Assembly (NCBI GenBank): GCA_965603355.1
Contig: CBFDCQ010000103.1
Coordinates: 1 to 9,342 of the forward strand
From: CBFDCQ01 sp965603355
GTDB taxonomy: Bacteria > Hydrogenedentota > CAZGCA01 > CBFDCQ01
Length of the DNA stretch: 9,342 nucleotides
Direction of reading: 5' to 3'
Of this stretch, positions 1-6,398 are shown piece by piece. A model generated the notes under the pieces. The model was not told the DNA's origin. It did not search any database and saw only the letters and a program-made list of their open reading frames with translations. Both the position numbers and the translations under genes were made by a program. Position 1 is the stretch's first letter. Each line of letters begins with the position of its first letter.

Positions 1-734
1 CCGAGCGCCTTTCCGAAAGTGCCCATGATTATGTCGACACGGTCGATGACGCCGTGGAATTCGCTGGCGCCGCGGCCGTTTTCGCCGAGCACGCCGATGG
101 CGTGCGCTTCGTCCACCATCAGAGCGCAGTCGTGCCGCTGGGCCAACTCGACGATTTCCGCGAGCGGGGCTACATCCCCGTCGAGACTGTATACTCCCTC
201 CACAACTATCAGTCTCTTGCGATACGCGCCGCACTGTTTCAAGTGTTCTTCAAGGTCCTGAAGATCGTTGTGGCGGAACACTTTCGTATCCGCTTTGCTG
301 AGCCGACAGCCGTCAACAATGCTCGCGTGGTTGAGCTCGGCGCTGAGAATGACGTCGCCGCTGCCTGCGACGGATTGGAGGATTCCGGCGTTGGCTGCGT
401 AACCGCTCGAGAAGACGAGGACGTCCTCTTTGCCGATGAATTCGGCCAGGGCGGACTCCAGCTTGGCGTACAGATCGAGGTTGCCGGATACGAGGCGGGA
501 TGCGCTGGCGCTGCAACCGTCCTCTATGGCCGCCTCGGCGGCAGCCTCTCGCATCTTGGGATGGTCGGCTATTCCCAGGTAGTTGTTGGAGCACAGAAGC
601 AGGCACTGCTGTCCGCCAACGGAGACACCGGTCGCGGAATGGGCCGAGAGCGGCGGCAACCGCCGCAAGAGATTGTCCGCAGCGAGTTCCTGCAACTCTG
701 CGTCGAACAGTTCCGTGATTTGCGTCTTGCTCAT
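1..734 (-). CDS. bioF: 8-amino-7-oxononanoate synthase, N-terminal 244 residues (3' end beyond window)
   Basis: BioF is a cytoplasmic PLP enzyme that condenses pimeloyl-ACP/CoA with L-alanine to give 8-amino-7-oxononanoate (KAPA), the first biotin-ring precursor. What is visible fits the alpha-oxoamine synthase family: a GYAANAGI segment near residue 111, H136 in the NHAS context (the ring-stacking histidine region), the DEAH motif at 208-211, and TFGKAL at 239-244, where K242 is the expected PLP lysine. The signature ASRLVSGN near 78-85 favours BioF over glycine C-acetyltransferase (Kbl), as does the position directly behind bioB. The ATG start (complement of 732-734) overlaps the bioB stop as ATGA, so the two are probably translationally coupled. 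The C-terminal third lies off the left edge. No frameshift or missing catalytic residue is visible. Confidence 0.93.
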   Translation of the reverse strand, partial: MSKTQITELFDAELQELAADNLLRRLPPLSAHSATGVSVGGQQCLLLCSNNYLGIADHPKMREAAAEAAIEDGCSASASRLVSGNLDLYAKLESALAEFIGKEDVLVFSSGYAANAGILQSVAGSGDVILSAELNHASIVDGCRLSKADTKVFRHNDLQDLEEHLKQCGAYRKRLIVVEGVYSLDGDVAPLAEIVELAQRHDCALMVDEAHAIGVLGENGRGASEFHGVIDRVDIIMGTFGKAL

Positions 735-1720
735 GGTGAGGCCGGCTCCAAACCGAGGTCAGAAAGCAGTTGCAGGTCCTCTTCGGCGGGGCGTCCCGCT
801 GTCGTCAAGTAGTTGCCGAGCATGGTGCCGTTCGCGCCGGCAAGGAATGCCATCCCCTGAAGGTCCCGGAGGTTCTTCTCACGTCCGCCGCATATTCGAA
901 TATCCTTTTCCGGGAGTATGTATCGGAAGAGTGCGATGATCTTGAGGATTTCCAGCGGTTTCAGAGAAGTCTGAGCGGCAAGCCTGGTCCCGGGCACGGG
1001 CACGAGAAAGTTCAAGGGCACAGAGTCGACATCCAGTTCACGGAGCAGCAGCGCCATGTCCACACGGTCTTCGGCGCTCTCTCCAAGGCCGAAGATCCCG
1101 CCGCAGCATACGCTGAATCCGGCCTCCTTGGCTACGCGAACGGTGTTGATGCGCTCCTCGTAACTGTGGGTGGTGCAGATGCGCGGGAAGAAGGCGCGCG
1201 AGGTCTCGACATTGTGATGATAGCTCTGAAGACCGGCCTCTTTGAGCTTGGCGGCTGTCTCACGCGACAGGACGCCGAGTGACGCACAGACGGTTTTACC
1301 GTCTGAGTCGCCCCGCAGATTGCGAATTGCAGTGCATACCGCCTCGATCTCGTCGCCGTCTATCAATCCTCTCCCGCTTATGACGACACCGAACCTTTCA
1401 ATAGGGTGTGCGGAGGCTTGCTTGAAAACGTTGGCTATCTGATCTTCGGACAGCAGCGGAAATGCGGATATGTCAGTCTTGTGATGGGCCGACTGGGAGC
1501 AGAACGCGCAATCTTCGGGACAGCGGCCGGATTTCGCGTTGACAATGGAGCAGAGGCTGACTTTGTTATCCTTGAAGCGGCGTCTAATCTTATCCGCGCC
1601 GGCAAGCAGCTCGAGGACCTCCTGATCGGGGGTCGCGTGGAGCGCAAGCGCGGTTTCCCTGTCGACAGAGCTTCCGTCACATACGGCGTCAGCGAGTTTG
1701 AGGTAAGAAAGCTTTTCCAC
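731..1720 (-). CDS. bioB: Biotin synthase (radical SAM), variant lacking the E. coli Cys97 ligand
   Basis: BioB inserts sulfur into dethiobiotin, the last step of biotin synthesis. The 329-residue protein has the radical-SAM motif C67-PED-C71-AF-C74 for the [4Fe-4S] cluster, the YHHNVETS segment at 167-174 and the GGIFGLGES SAM/glycine motif at 207-215. Set against the E. coli protein from memory, the auxiliary-cluster ligands Cys128, Cys188 and Arg260 correspond to C145, C205 and R275. Cys97 falls on G111 (RF-C in E. coli, RF-G here). Extra cysteines occur at C57, C206 and C277. This may therefore be a non-classical auxiliary-cluster BioB. The start is GTG (complement of 1718-1720), preceded at 7 nt by GGAGGGG. 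It is the first gene of a bioB-bioF operon, read from a promoter overlapping a BirA-like dyad. Confidence 0.95.
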   Translation of the reverse strand: MEKLSYLKLADAVCDGSSVDRETALALHATPDQEVLELLAGADKIRRRFKDNKVSLCSIVNAKSGRCPEDCAFCSQSAHHKTDISAFPLLSEDQIANVFKQASAHPIERFGVVISGRGLIDGDEIEAVCTAIRNLRGDSDGKTVCASLGVLSRETAAKLKEAGLQSYHHNVETSRAFFPRICTTHSYEERINTVRVAKEAGFSVCCGGIFGLGESAEDRVDMALLLRELDVDSVPLNFLVPVPGTRLAAQTSLKPLEILKIIALFRYILPEKDIRICGGREKNLRDLQGMAFLAGANGTMLGNYLTTAGRPAEEDLQLLSDLGLEPASP

Positions 1721-1746
1721 AGAGAATCCCCTCCGACGAAGGGTGC

Positions 1747-1766
1747 GTGAGATGCCACCGTCTCAC
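1747..1766 (-). other. Small hairpin in the bioB leader
   Basis: GTGAGA (1747-1752) pairs perfectly with TCTCAC (1761-1766), a 6-bp stem with an 8-nt loop. It sits between the inferred transcription start and the bioB ribosome-binding site. It could be incidental; no riboswitch architecture is visible. Confidence 0.3.
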
Positions 1767-1788
1767 CACACGTTTCCACCAATGGGGA

Positions 1789-1818
1789 ATAGTATCAGGG
1801 AAAGGCGGCCCCTGTCAA
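1789..1818 (-). promoter_or_regulatory. Sigma-70-type promoter of bioBF
   Basis: Reading the minus strand, a perfect -35 box TTGACA (complement of 1813-1818) is followed after 18 nt by TACTAT (complement of 1789-1794), or after 16 nt by GATACT. The expected start is near 1782, giving a leader of about 60 nt before the bioB GTG. The -35 box lies inside one arm of the BirA-like dyad. Confidence 0.7.
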
Positions 1819-1844
1819 CCTATGGCTGTTAGGTTGGTTTACCG
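1812..1844. promoter_or_regulatory. BirA-like operator upstream of bioB
   Basis: The inverted repeat is CTGTCAACC (1812-1820), 15 nt, then GGTTTACCG (1836-1844). It closely matches the biotin repressor operator known from E. coli and in comparative genomics (TTGTAAACC and GGTTTACAA arms, about 14-16 nt apart). The right arm retains GGTTTAC and the left arm has GTCAACC in place of GTAAACC. One arm covers the bioB -35 box, so bound BirA-biotinyl-AMP would block RNA polymerase. No birA gene is in the window. Confidence 0.72.
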
Positions 1845-1873
1845 AGGGGTCGCCGGACAGCCAGCCTGTTATT

Positions 1874-3511
1874 CTAGGATGCGTTCCGCTTCCGGACGAC
1901 ATAGACGGTCATGGGCCGGGTATCCTCGGTGAAAGTGACGCCGAACTGTTCCGCGAACCAGCGGCGGGCAATCTCGACGGACTCGTCTCCTTTCCAGCGT
2001 GGGCTTTCGTTGCTCACGGCGGCGGCCTCGCGCGATTTCTTGGAGTCGCCTTCCGCACGTACCGTCGCCAGGCCAGTCTCGTCTACGATGACTAGGCCGG
2101 TCGCGGTGAGGTCGTAGTCCTGCCCATACGCAAAGCCCTCGAAAAGTTCTACCATCGAGAAGGGTCCGAAAACGCTTGCCATGCCCGGCCCGATTGGGGC
2201 GCGGGGATCCTCTCTTGGCACGGGTGCTTTGACTTGCTCCCAAGGTTTGAGCGGCCTACCATCGTAATGCGCAACCCATACCTTGCGGTCCTCGGTGACC
2301 TCAACGACCTCGAGTCCGAGGGAATTAAGCACAAACTCGTTTCGCTCGCGGGTGCTCACCCCATACTTAACGATCAGGTCGTGGTTCAGTTTGATGTTCT
2401 GGAGATCGGGAGGCATGCGCAATGTGCCGTGAGGAGCCCATTTGCCCGTGCGCAGGTAGGAGCCGAGCGACGAGTGGATTGGCCTTACCCAGTGTGTCTT
2501 GATATCCGGCAGGCGGCCCGGATAGTATGATTCCATCTTCTCCTCAACTTCGCGCGGTGCCAGTTCCATTCTGTCCGGCAAAGGCGCTTCATGGTAACGG
2601 GCTGCGAGCCTGCGCAGGTGGAGATTATACCTTTCGAATTCAGGATCGATACTAGAATCATAGTGAGTCTGTTTCGCTTTGGGCGGCGCATAGCCGGATA
2701 TGCGTATGGGGACCTCCTGGTCGTAGACGATGGTGCCCTCGCTTAGCTGGAGCCATGCCCCGTCCTTCCAGACGTACTCTGTGGCTTCGATAGGCAGGTT
2801 AGTGGTGGTATCGAACCATGCCTCCTTGCGGGCACGCTCTGGCATCTCGAGACGGACTCCTTTAGCCTGGCTCTCGCCGATCGTGCGCTCTCCAAGATCA
2901 GTTCTTGTGTAACCCCGTTGGACGAATTCTCCCAGTTCAGCCGCGAGTTTCTCGAATTGGGCACGCATTGGGCGCTTGGACACGGTAGACAGGCTGACGT
3001 AGAGCTCGTCACGTTGCTCATGGTATCTGTACCGGCGCTCACCATCATCCCACTCCGTAACGTGCCCTTCGCGATAGTACTGTCGGTAGCGTCTGTTCTC
3101 GGTCACCCACTCCCAAATCTCGAGGGGATAGTGTTGCGACGGATCTAGTTCCTCGTAGAATGGTTGTTCCGGGTACAGGGACCATCCGCTGATGCGTACC
3201 GTCTTCACGGACTTGAGAGCTTCCATTGCGGCCGCGTAGACGCCGTTTCTGGGCGCAGTAAGGAGGAATGATGCAACGACGGCGGCCGCCACACATGCGA
3301 CAGTAACCACGCACGCCCACGCGAGCTTACGGGTTGGGGAAAATAACTGTCGCTGGGCTGTAGCAGTCGAGCGCTCCCTGGCGTCCAGACGCTCGCGGAA
3401 TGCCGCCAGCCTTTCGCGCAAACGCTGTTCAATGTGGGGAGGAGTTTCAACATGGCGCGTCATTTCCAGAATCCTGTCGATCTCGTGATTGTTGTTCTCG
3501 CTGTTCTTCAT
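1874..3511 (-). CDS. Single-pass membrane protein, putative anti-sigma factor/sensor of the adjacent ECF sigma
   Basis: The 545-residue protein probably binds and restrains the sigma factor encoded just upstream; this role is inferred from position and topology. Residues 1-62 are charged and cytoplasmic, with a helical stretch at 27-48. Residues 63-84 form one transmembrane segment (LAWACVVTVACVAAAVVASF). Everything after that should be outside the membrane. Residues about 92-275 (starting YAAAMEALKSVKTVRISGW, with alternating beta-strands) resemble LolA/RseB-type lipid-binding folds, tentatively. Near the C terminus, LGLEVVEVTEDRKVWVAHY (398-416) and FGVTFTEDTRPMTVYVV (523-539) are similar to each other and recall DUF3738-type tails. 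No HxxxCxxC zinc anti-sigma motif is present. The ATG (complement of 3509-3511) overlaps the sigma stop as TAATG and has GGAGG 8 nt upstream. An in-frame extension to 3643 would run deep into the sigma gene and is not used. Confidence 0.72.
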   Translation of the reverse strand: MKNSENNNHEIDRILEMTRHVETPPHIEQRLRERLAAFRERLDARERSTATAQRQLFSPTRKLAWACVVTVACVAAAVVASFLLTAPRNGVYAAAMEALKSVKTVRISGWSLYPEQPFYEELDPSQHYPLEIWEWVTENRRYRQYYREGHVTEWDDGERRYRYHEQRDELYVSLSTVSKRPMRAQFEKLAAELGEFVQRGYTRTDLGERTIGESQAKGVRLEMPERARKEAWFDTTTNLPIEATEYVWKDGAWLQLSEGTIVYDQEVPIRISGYAPPKAKQTHYDSSIDPEFERYNLHLRRLAARYHEAPLPDRMELAPREVEEKMESYYPGRLPDIKTHWVRPIHSSLGSYLRTGKWAPHGTLRMPPDLQNIKLNHDLIVKYGVSTRERNEFVLNSLGLEVVEVTEDRKVWVAHYDGRPLKPWEQVKAPVPREDPRAPIGPGMASVFGPFSMVELFEGFAYGQDYDLTATGLVIVDETGLATVRAEGDSKKSREAAAVSNESPRWKGDESVEIARRWFAEQFGVTFTEDTRPMTVYVVRKRNAS

Positions 3512-4050
3512 TATGGCACCTCCTTCAGAGGGTGGGGTGCGAGGTGAGATAGCAGCTTCCTGAGTCGTGCGCGCCCCCGGGTCACGTGGATTCGCGCGGT
3601 GGCTTCGCTGCAGCCCAGAGCCTGCGCGATGTCGCTGTAGCATTGTCCCTGGACTAAGCGCATAAGGACGGCCTGGGCCTGATTCCTCGATAGTCTGGCG
3701 ATGGCGTCGAATATCTCTGTCTCCCGCTCTTCATGGGAGAGCACATCTCGGGCTGATGGCTTAGTGTCCGCGCGGCTGTCGGCTATCGCGTGCAGTTCTC
3801 GGCGTCTGCGCTCGCGTATCTTGCGGCGCAGCAGGTCGTACGCTGCGTTGACGCATATTCTGAGGATGACGGCGTGAGGGTTTGGGTGACTGCGAATGCG
3901 CTCGAGTCGTTTCCAGACCGTGGCGAGCGCTTCCTGGAGCGCGTCATCGGCATCGTCGGTGTCCCGGACGATCCGCCAGATTGTACGCATCATCCGGTCC
4001 TCGATTGGCGCGATCAGGCGCTGGTAGTATCCCGCATCTGTATTTGCCAT
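3511..4050 (-). CDS. ECF-type (group 4) RNA polymerase sigma factor
   Basis: The 179-residue protein has only the sigma-2 and sigma-4 regions, as in extracytoplasmic-function sigma factors. Region 2 spans about residues 8-82 and includes the core-binding segment DADDALQEALATVWKRL (33-49) and the DNA-melting/-10 helix RICVNAAYDLLRRK (64-77). Region 4 spans about 116-168, with LSRNQAQAVLMRL, then the helix-turn-helix YSDIAQALGCSEATARIHV (138-156) that reads the -35 element. The linker at 83-115 is charged. The ATG (complement of 4048-4050) is preferred because GGAAAG precedes it; the in-frame TTG at 4080 adds ten residues but has no ribosome-binding site. It is co-transcribed with the membrane anti-sigma candidate, overlapping by one base. 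Target promoters and the inducing signal are not visible. Confidence 0.9.
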   Translation of the reverse strand: MANTDAGYYQRLIAPIEDRMMRTIWRIVRDTDDADDALQEALATVWKRLERIRSHPNPHAVILRICVNAAYDLLRRKIRERRRRELHAIADSRADTKPSARDVLSHEERETEIFDAIARLSRNQAQAVLMRLVQGQCYSDIAQALGCSEATARIHVTRGRARLRKLLSHLAPHPLKEVP

Positions 4051-4149
4051 AGTCGTTCTTTCCGCGACGCAGGTTGACAATCTTTACTGCGTCTTCCACA
4101 CCAATAGACGTTCGGTACTTGCCATTTGTGTACAATGGAGAGTAAAGGC

Positions 4150-4168
4150 GGCGGGCAAGATGCCCGCC
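4150..4168. repeat. Perfect 8-bp hairpin leading the repeat element
   Basis: GGCGGGCA (4150-4157) pairs with TGCCCGCC (4161-4168) around a 3-nt loop. It lies downstream of the dehydrogenase-like gene at 4253-5293 and could slow transcription, but on the minus strand it is followed by CGCCTTTACTC rather than a proper T-run, so it is not called a terminator. Its right arm is the start of the first 39-bp repeat unit. Confidence 0.6.
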
Positions 4169-4251
4169 CTACCTGGTAGGATCTCAGTTGTTGCTGGGAT
4201 GCCCGCCCTACCTGGTAGAATCTCAGTTGTTGCCGCGACGCCCGTCTGCCG
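4159..4251. repeat. 39-bp tandem repeat, about 2.4 copies (dispersed-element type)
   Basis: Two adjacent 39-bp units (4159-4197 and 4198-4236) share GATGCCCGCCCTACCTGGTA and TCTCAGTTGTTGC, with differences at one internal base and the unit ends. A third, degenerate partial copy (GACGCCCGTCTGCCG, 4237-4251) abuts the stop codon of the gene at 4253. Read in one frame, the units encode MPALPGRISVVA twice, a string I recall as a common spurious translation in uncultured-bacterium genomes, which suggests a dispersed non-coding repeat. No transposase is nearby. The rest of the gap between genes (4051-4149) holds the sigma leader; I see no convincing promoter there. Confidence 0.75.
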
Positions 4252-4252
4252 T

Positions 4253-5293
4253 CTACTGTTGACCGCGTTTCCTGATGGCGTTCTCGACGGTGCGGATGCG
4301 TTGTTTCTCGTCGTCGTTGGCGGGGGTGTATCGGACTTTGCCGGTTCCGTCGGCGATGCCAATGATGTGGGTCGGTTCGGATATGGAATCGACTATGACG
4401 GCGCCTTCCTGGCCGACGACGCCTCCTGCGACCACAGGCACGCCGTCGATGGTGGTTTCACCCATAACGTGCTCGACGAGGTCGCGTGTCTCGAGCAGGT
4501 TGACGATCTCCGCAGACAGACCGGCCCTGTTGTCGAACCGGTAGAAGCGCAGACCTTTCTTCCGGCCGAGCTGTGCGGCAGCATTGTCTATTGTGCCGAT
4601 CCCAGCATCGATAACGATGGCGTCATCTGGCAGGTTCTCGATCATCTCGGCCGTGATGGCCACTCTCTTGATAGATGCTCCGATAAGAACGCGCGCATCG
4701 CTGGCTACATCTGTGGCAGTCAACGCTGGTTCAATCGCGTGCGAGGCGAGAGGCGTCTTCATCAGGTTCAACCCTCGGACGATCTCTTTGAGGACGTCCT
4801 CATCGTCAGCGGTCATCAGGAACACGCGTGCGCACCGCTCGGCGGCTTTGAGAGCGAGTTTGGGCCCGAGGTTGTCGAGCCCGACGATGCCGACCTTGAC
4901 GCCGTGCAGGTCGCCTGCGATATGTGCGATGAGCGCGTCGACAGCGTTGACCCACACGTCGTTGTCCTTGTATGTGAGCAGTGTGCTCTTCTTAACGAGC
5001 CGGCCGGCGGTCTCCATGATGTGGGATAGCTGCGGGACCTTGTGCTCGACATCAACCACGATAACATCCACGAGACCGTCAAAGGCTTTCAGTACGACCT
5101 CGGCATCTTCCACGGTACCTATCTCGCAGGTGCCGACGATGTTCGCGAACGTTTCCCTGACGGGCTGAATGAGCACTCGCGCGTCGCGTTCAAGTGGAAA
5201 GCTCAGCATGACAAGAACGGTCATCTTGCCGGTGCGTCTGCCCTGGCGCTGCATGAATATCGCGGTTTGTCTCGCTTTTTCGCCTATATCCAT
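4253..5293 (-). CDS. Unassigned Rossmann-fold dehydrogenase-like protein, third gene of the ligase-aldolase operon
   Basis: I do not recognise a named family for this 346-residue protein. Residues about 25-125 form an alpha/beta domain ending in a lysine-rich segment (LVKKSTLLTYKDNDVWVNAV, 99-118). Residues 131-160 look like the first strand-loop-helix of an NAD(P)-binding Rossmann fold: KVGIVGLDNLGPKLALKAA, with GLDNLG (138-143) where GxGxxG is usual, so the middle glycine is D140. DARVLIGAS (199-207) and AIVIDAGIGTID (225-236) resemble strands that line a dinucleotide site in shikimate- or methylene-tetrahydrofolate-dehydrogenase-like proteins. The C-terminal part (GVPVVAGGVVGQEGAVIVDS, 284-303) is hydrophobic and glycine-rich. 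The ATG (complement of 5291-5293) has AGAGG about 9 nt upstream and lies 13 nt after the aldolase stop; a longer in-frame start at 5500 would overlap the aldolase and is unlikely. Oxidoreductase activity is inferred. Confidence 0.75.
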   Translation of the reverse strand: MDIGEKARQTAIFMQRQGRRTGKMTVLVMLSFPLERDARVLIQPVRETFANIVGTCEIGTVEDAEVVLKAFDGLVDVIVVDVEHKVPQLSHIMETAGRLVKKSTLLTYKDNDVWVNAVDALIAHIAGDLHGVKVGIVGLDNLGPKLALKAAERCARVFLMTADDEDVLKEIVRGLNLMKTPLASHAIEPALTATDVASDARVLIGASIKRVAITAEMIENLPDDAIVIDAGIGTIDNAAAQLGRKKGLRFYRFDNRAGLSAEIVNLLETRDLVEHVMGETTIDGVPVVAGGVVGQEGAVIVDSISEPTHIIGIADGTGKVRYTPANDDEKQRIRTVENAIRKRGQQ

Positions 5294-5306
5294 CACTGTT
5301 AACCTC

Positions 5307-6365
5307 TTACGTTGCAGTATCTTGCGGCGGTATTGCCCTCGGATACCGCACTCTCTTGACTTTGCGTTCACGCTCGGCGATCTTGCGCGCAACTTCCCAG
5401 ATGAGCGCGGGTCGAGGGTTCTCCTTTTCCCTGTCGCTGACCTCGATGATAAGTTCGCGGGGGTCCACGTCGAACTCCTCGACCGCTCTGAGTATCTCAT
5501 GCAGGAACGAGGAGTGAAACAGGGCGTACCCGCTGGTAACGTCGATAGGAGTCTTGCCGTGATACTCGTGCATCTTGGGTTTTATGTATTTCTCGCCGAG
5601 ATCCATCGTCAAGAAGGCGTCTATACCGGTGTCAACACCCATCTTCTCGAGGACGAGCACCATAGTCTCGGTCTGAGCGTTGCCGGCGGATCGGCCTATC
5701 CCTTGCAAGCTGCAATCGACGACGGACGCGCCCGCTTCAAGGGCCGCGATGTTATTCGCGACGGCAAGATCGAGGTTGTTGTGACCGTGGAACCCTACCT
5801 TGGCGCCGGTTCGTTCGCTGACCAGGTTGACATACGCGGTCACTTCATTCGGCAACATCCCGCCGGCGGAATCGACGACTGTGAGCACATCGGCACCCCA
5901 CTGTTTGGCCTTCTCCGCGATCTTGACGAACTCTTCGGGGGATTTCGAGTAGGATTTCATGAAGTTGAATGATACTTCGAGGCCAACATCCTTAGCGAAC
6001 TTGACGTACTCCTCGGCCGTATCGGCCTCGCTGACGTTCGTTCCGATGCGGATGAAGTCGAGCCCTCGTTTCTTGGCCTCGGCGATATCGTTGCGGTTGC
6101 CTATTCCGGGGATGAAGAACATCCCGATAAGAGAGTCGGCTGCGGCTTTTCGAGCTGCTTCGAGATACTCGGTGTCGGTTGCCGCTGCGCGCCCGTGCCC
6201 CATGGTAGAGGCGCTGAGTCCCAGCCCGTGACCTACCTCTATACGCCGGAATCCCGCCTGCTGCAGTCCGGCTGAGAGCTCGGCGGTCTCCTGAACGCTG
6301 AACTGGAAGTCCACGACGTAACTACCGTCACGGAGCGTACATTCAAGCAGCTCGACTTTTTGCAC
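5307..6365 (-). CDS. DmpG/BphI-like aldolase (DRE-TIM metallolyase) with diverged active site
   Basis: The 352-residue protein matches the length and layout of 4-hydroxy-2-oxovalerate aldolases: a TIM barrel (about 1-265) and a C-terminal helical domain (about 270-330). Visible motifs are TLRDG (10-14, giving R12 and metal ligand D13), VGHGLG (44-49), and GFHGHNN (191-197, metal ligands H193 and H195). The C-terminal GYALFHSSFL (279-288) aligns with GYAGVYSSFL of DmpG. Relative to DmpG/BphI, the catalytic histidine after RDG falls on Y16 and the active-site tyrosine falls on H284, so the substrate or chemistry probably differs. Family enzymes cleave or form C-C bonds using a pyruvate enolate and an aldehyde. 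The start is GTG (complement of 6363-6365) with AGAGGA upstream. It lies 33 nt after the ATP-grasp gene and 13 nt before the Rossmann gene, clearly in one operon. It is not a standard mhpE, since no acylating aldehyde dehydrogenase of DmpF type follows. Confidence 0.87.
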   Translation of the reverse strand: MQKVELLECTLRDGSYVVDFQFSVQETAELSAGLQQAGFRRIEVGHGLGLSASTMGHGRAAATDTEYLEAARKAAADSLIGMFFIPGIGNRNDIAEAKKRGLDFIRIGTNVSEADTAEEYVKFAKDVGLEVSFNFMKSYSKSPEEFVKIAEKAKQWGADVLTVVDSAGGMLPNEVTAYVNLVSERTGAKVGFHGHNNLDLAVANNIAALEAGASVVDCSLQGIGRSAGNAQTETMVLVLEKMGVDTGIDAFLTMDLGEKYIKPKMHEYHGKTPIDVTSGYALFHSSFLHEILRAVEEFDVDPRELIIEVSDREKENPRPALIWEVARKIAERERKVKRVRYPRAIPPQDTAT

Positions 6366-6398
6366 GGTGCAATGCGTCCTCTTCTTAACAGCCTGTCG

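Noticed and set aside
54..812. Plus-strand open frame of 252 codons
   Set aside because: It is antisense to bioF and the end of bioB, both firmly identified.
3511..4080. TTG start at 4080 for the sigma factor
   Set aside because: It has no ribosome-binding site, whereas the ATG at 4050 has GGAAAG upstream and gives a typical ECF N terminus.
4160..5029. Long plus-strand open frame of 289 codons
   Set aside because: It lies antisense to the Rossmann gene, begins inside the 39-bp repeats and has no ribosome-binding site or recognisable motif. The minus-strand gene has start, spacing and operon support.
5169..5972. Plus-strand open frame of 267 codons
   Set aside because: It is antisense to the aldolase, whose motifs (RDG, HGHNN) are clear. 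High GC content favours such shadow frames.
4253..6365. Standard meta-cleavage aldolase/acetaldehyde dehydrogenase pair (DmpG-DmpF)
   Set aside because: The downstream protein lacks the DmpF-type N-terminal nucleotide-binding loop and the catalytic-cysteine segment, and the aldolase's key residues differ.
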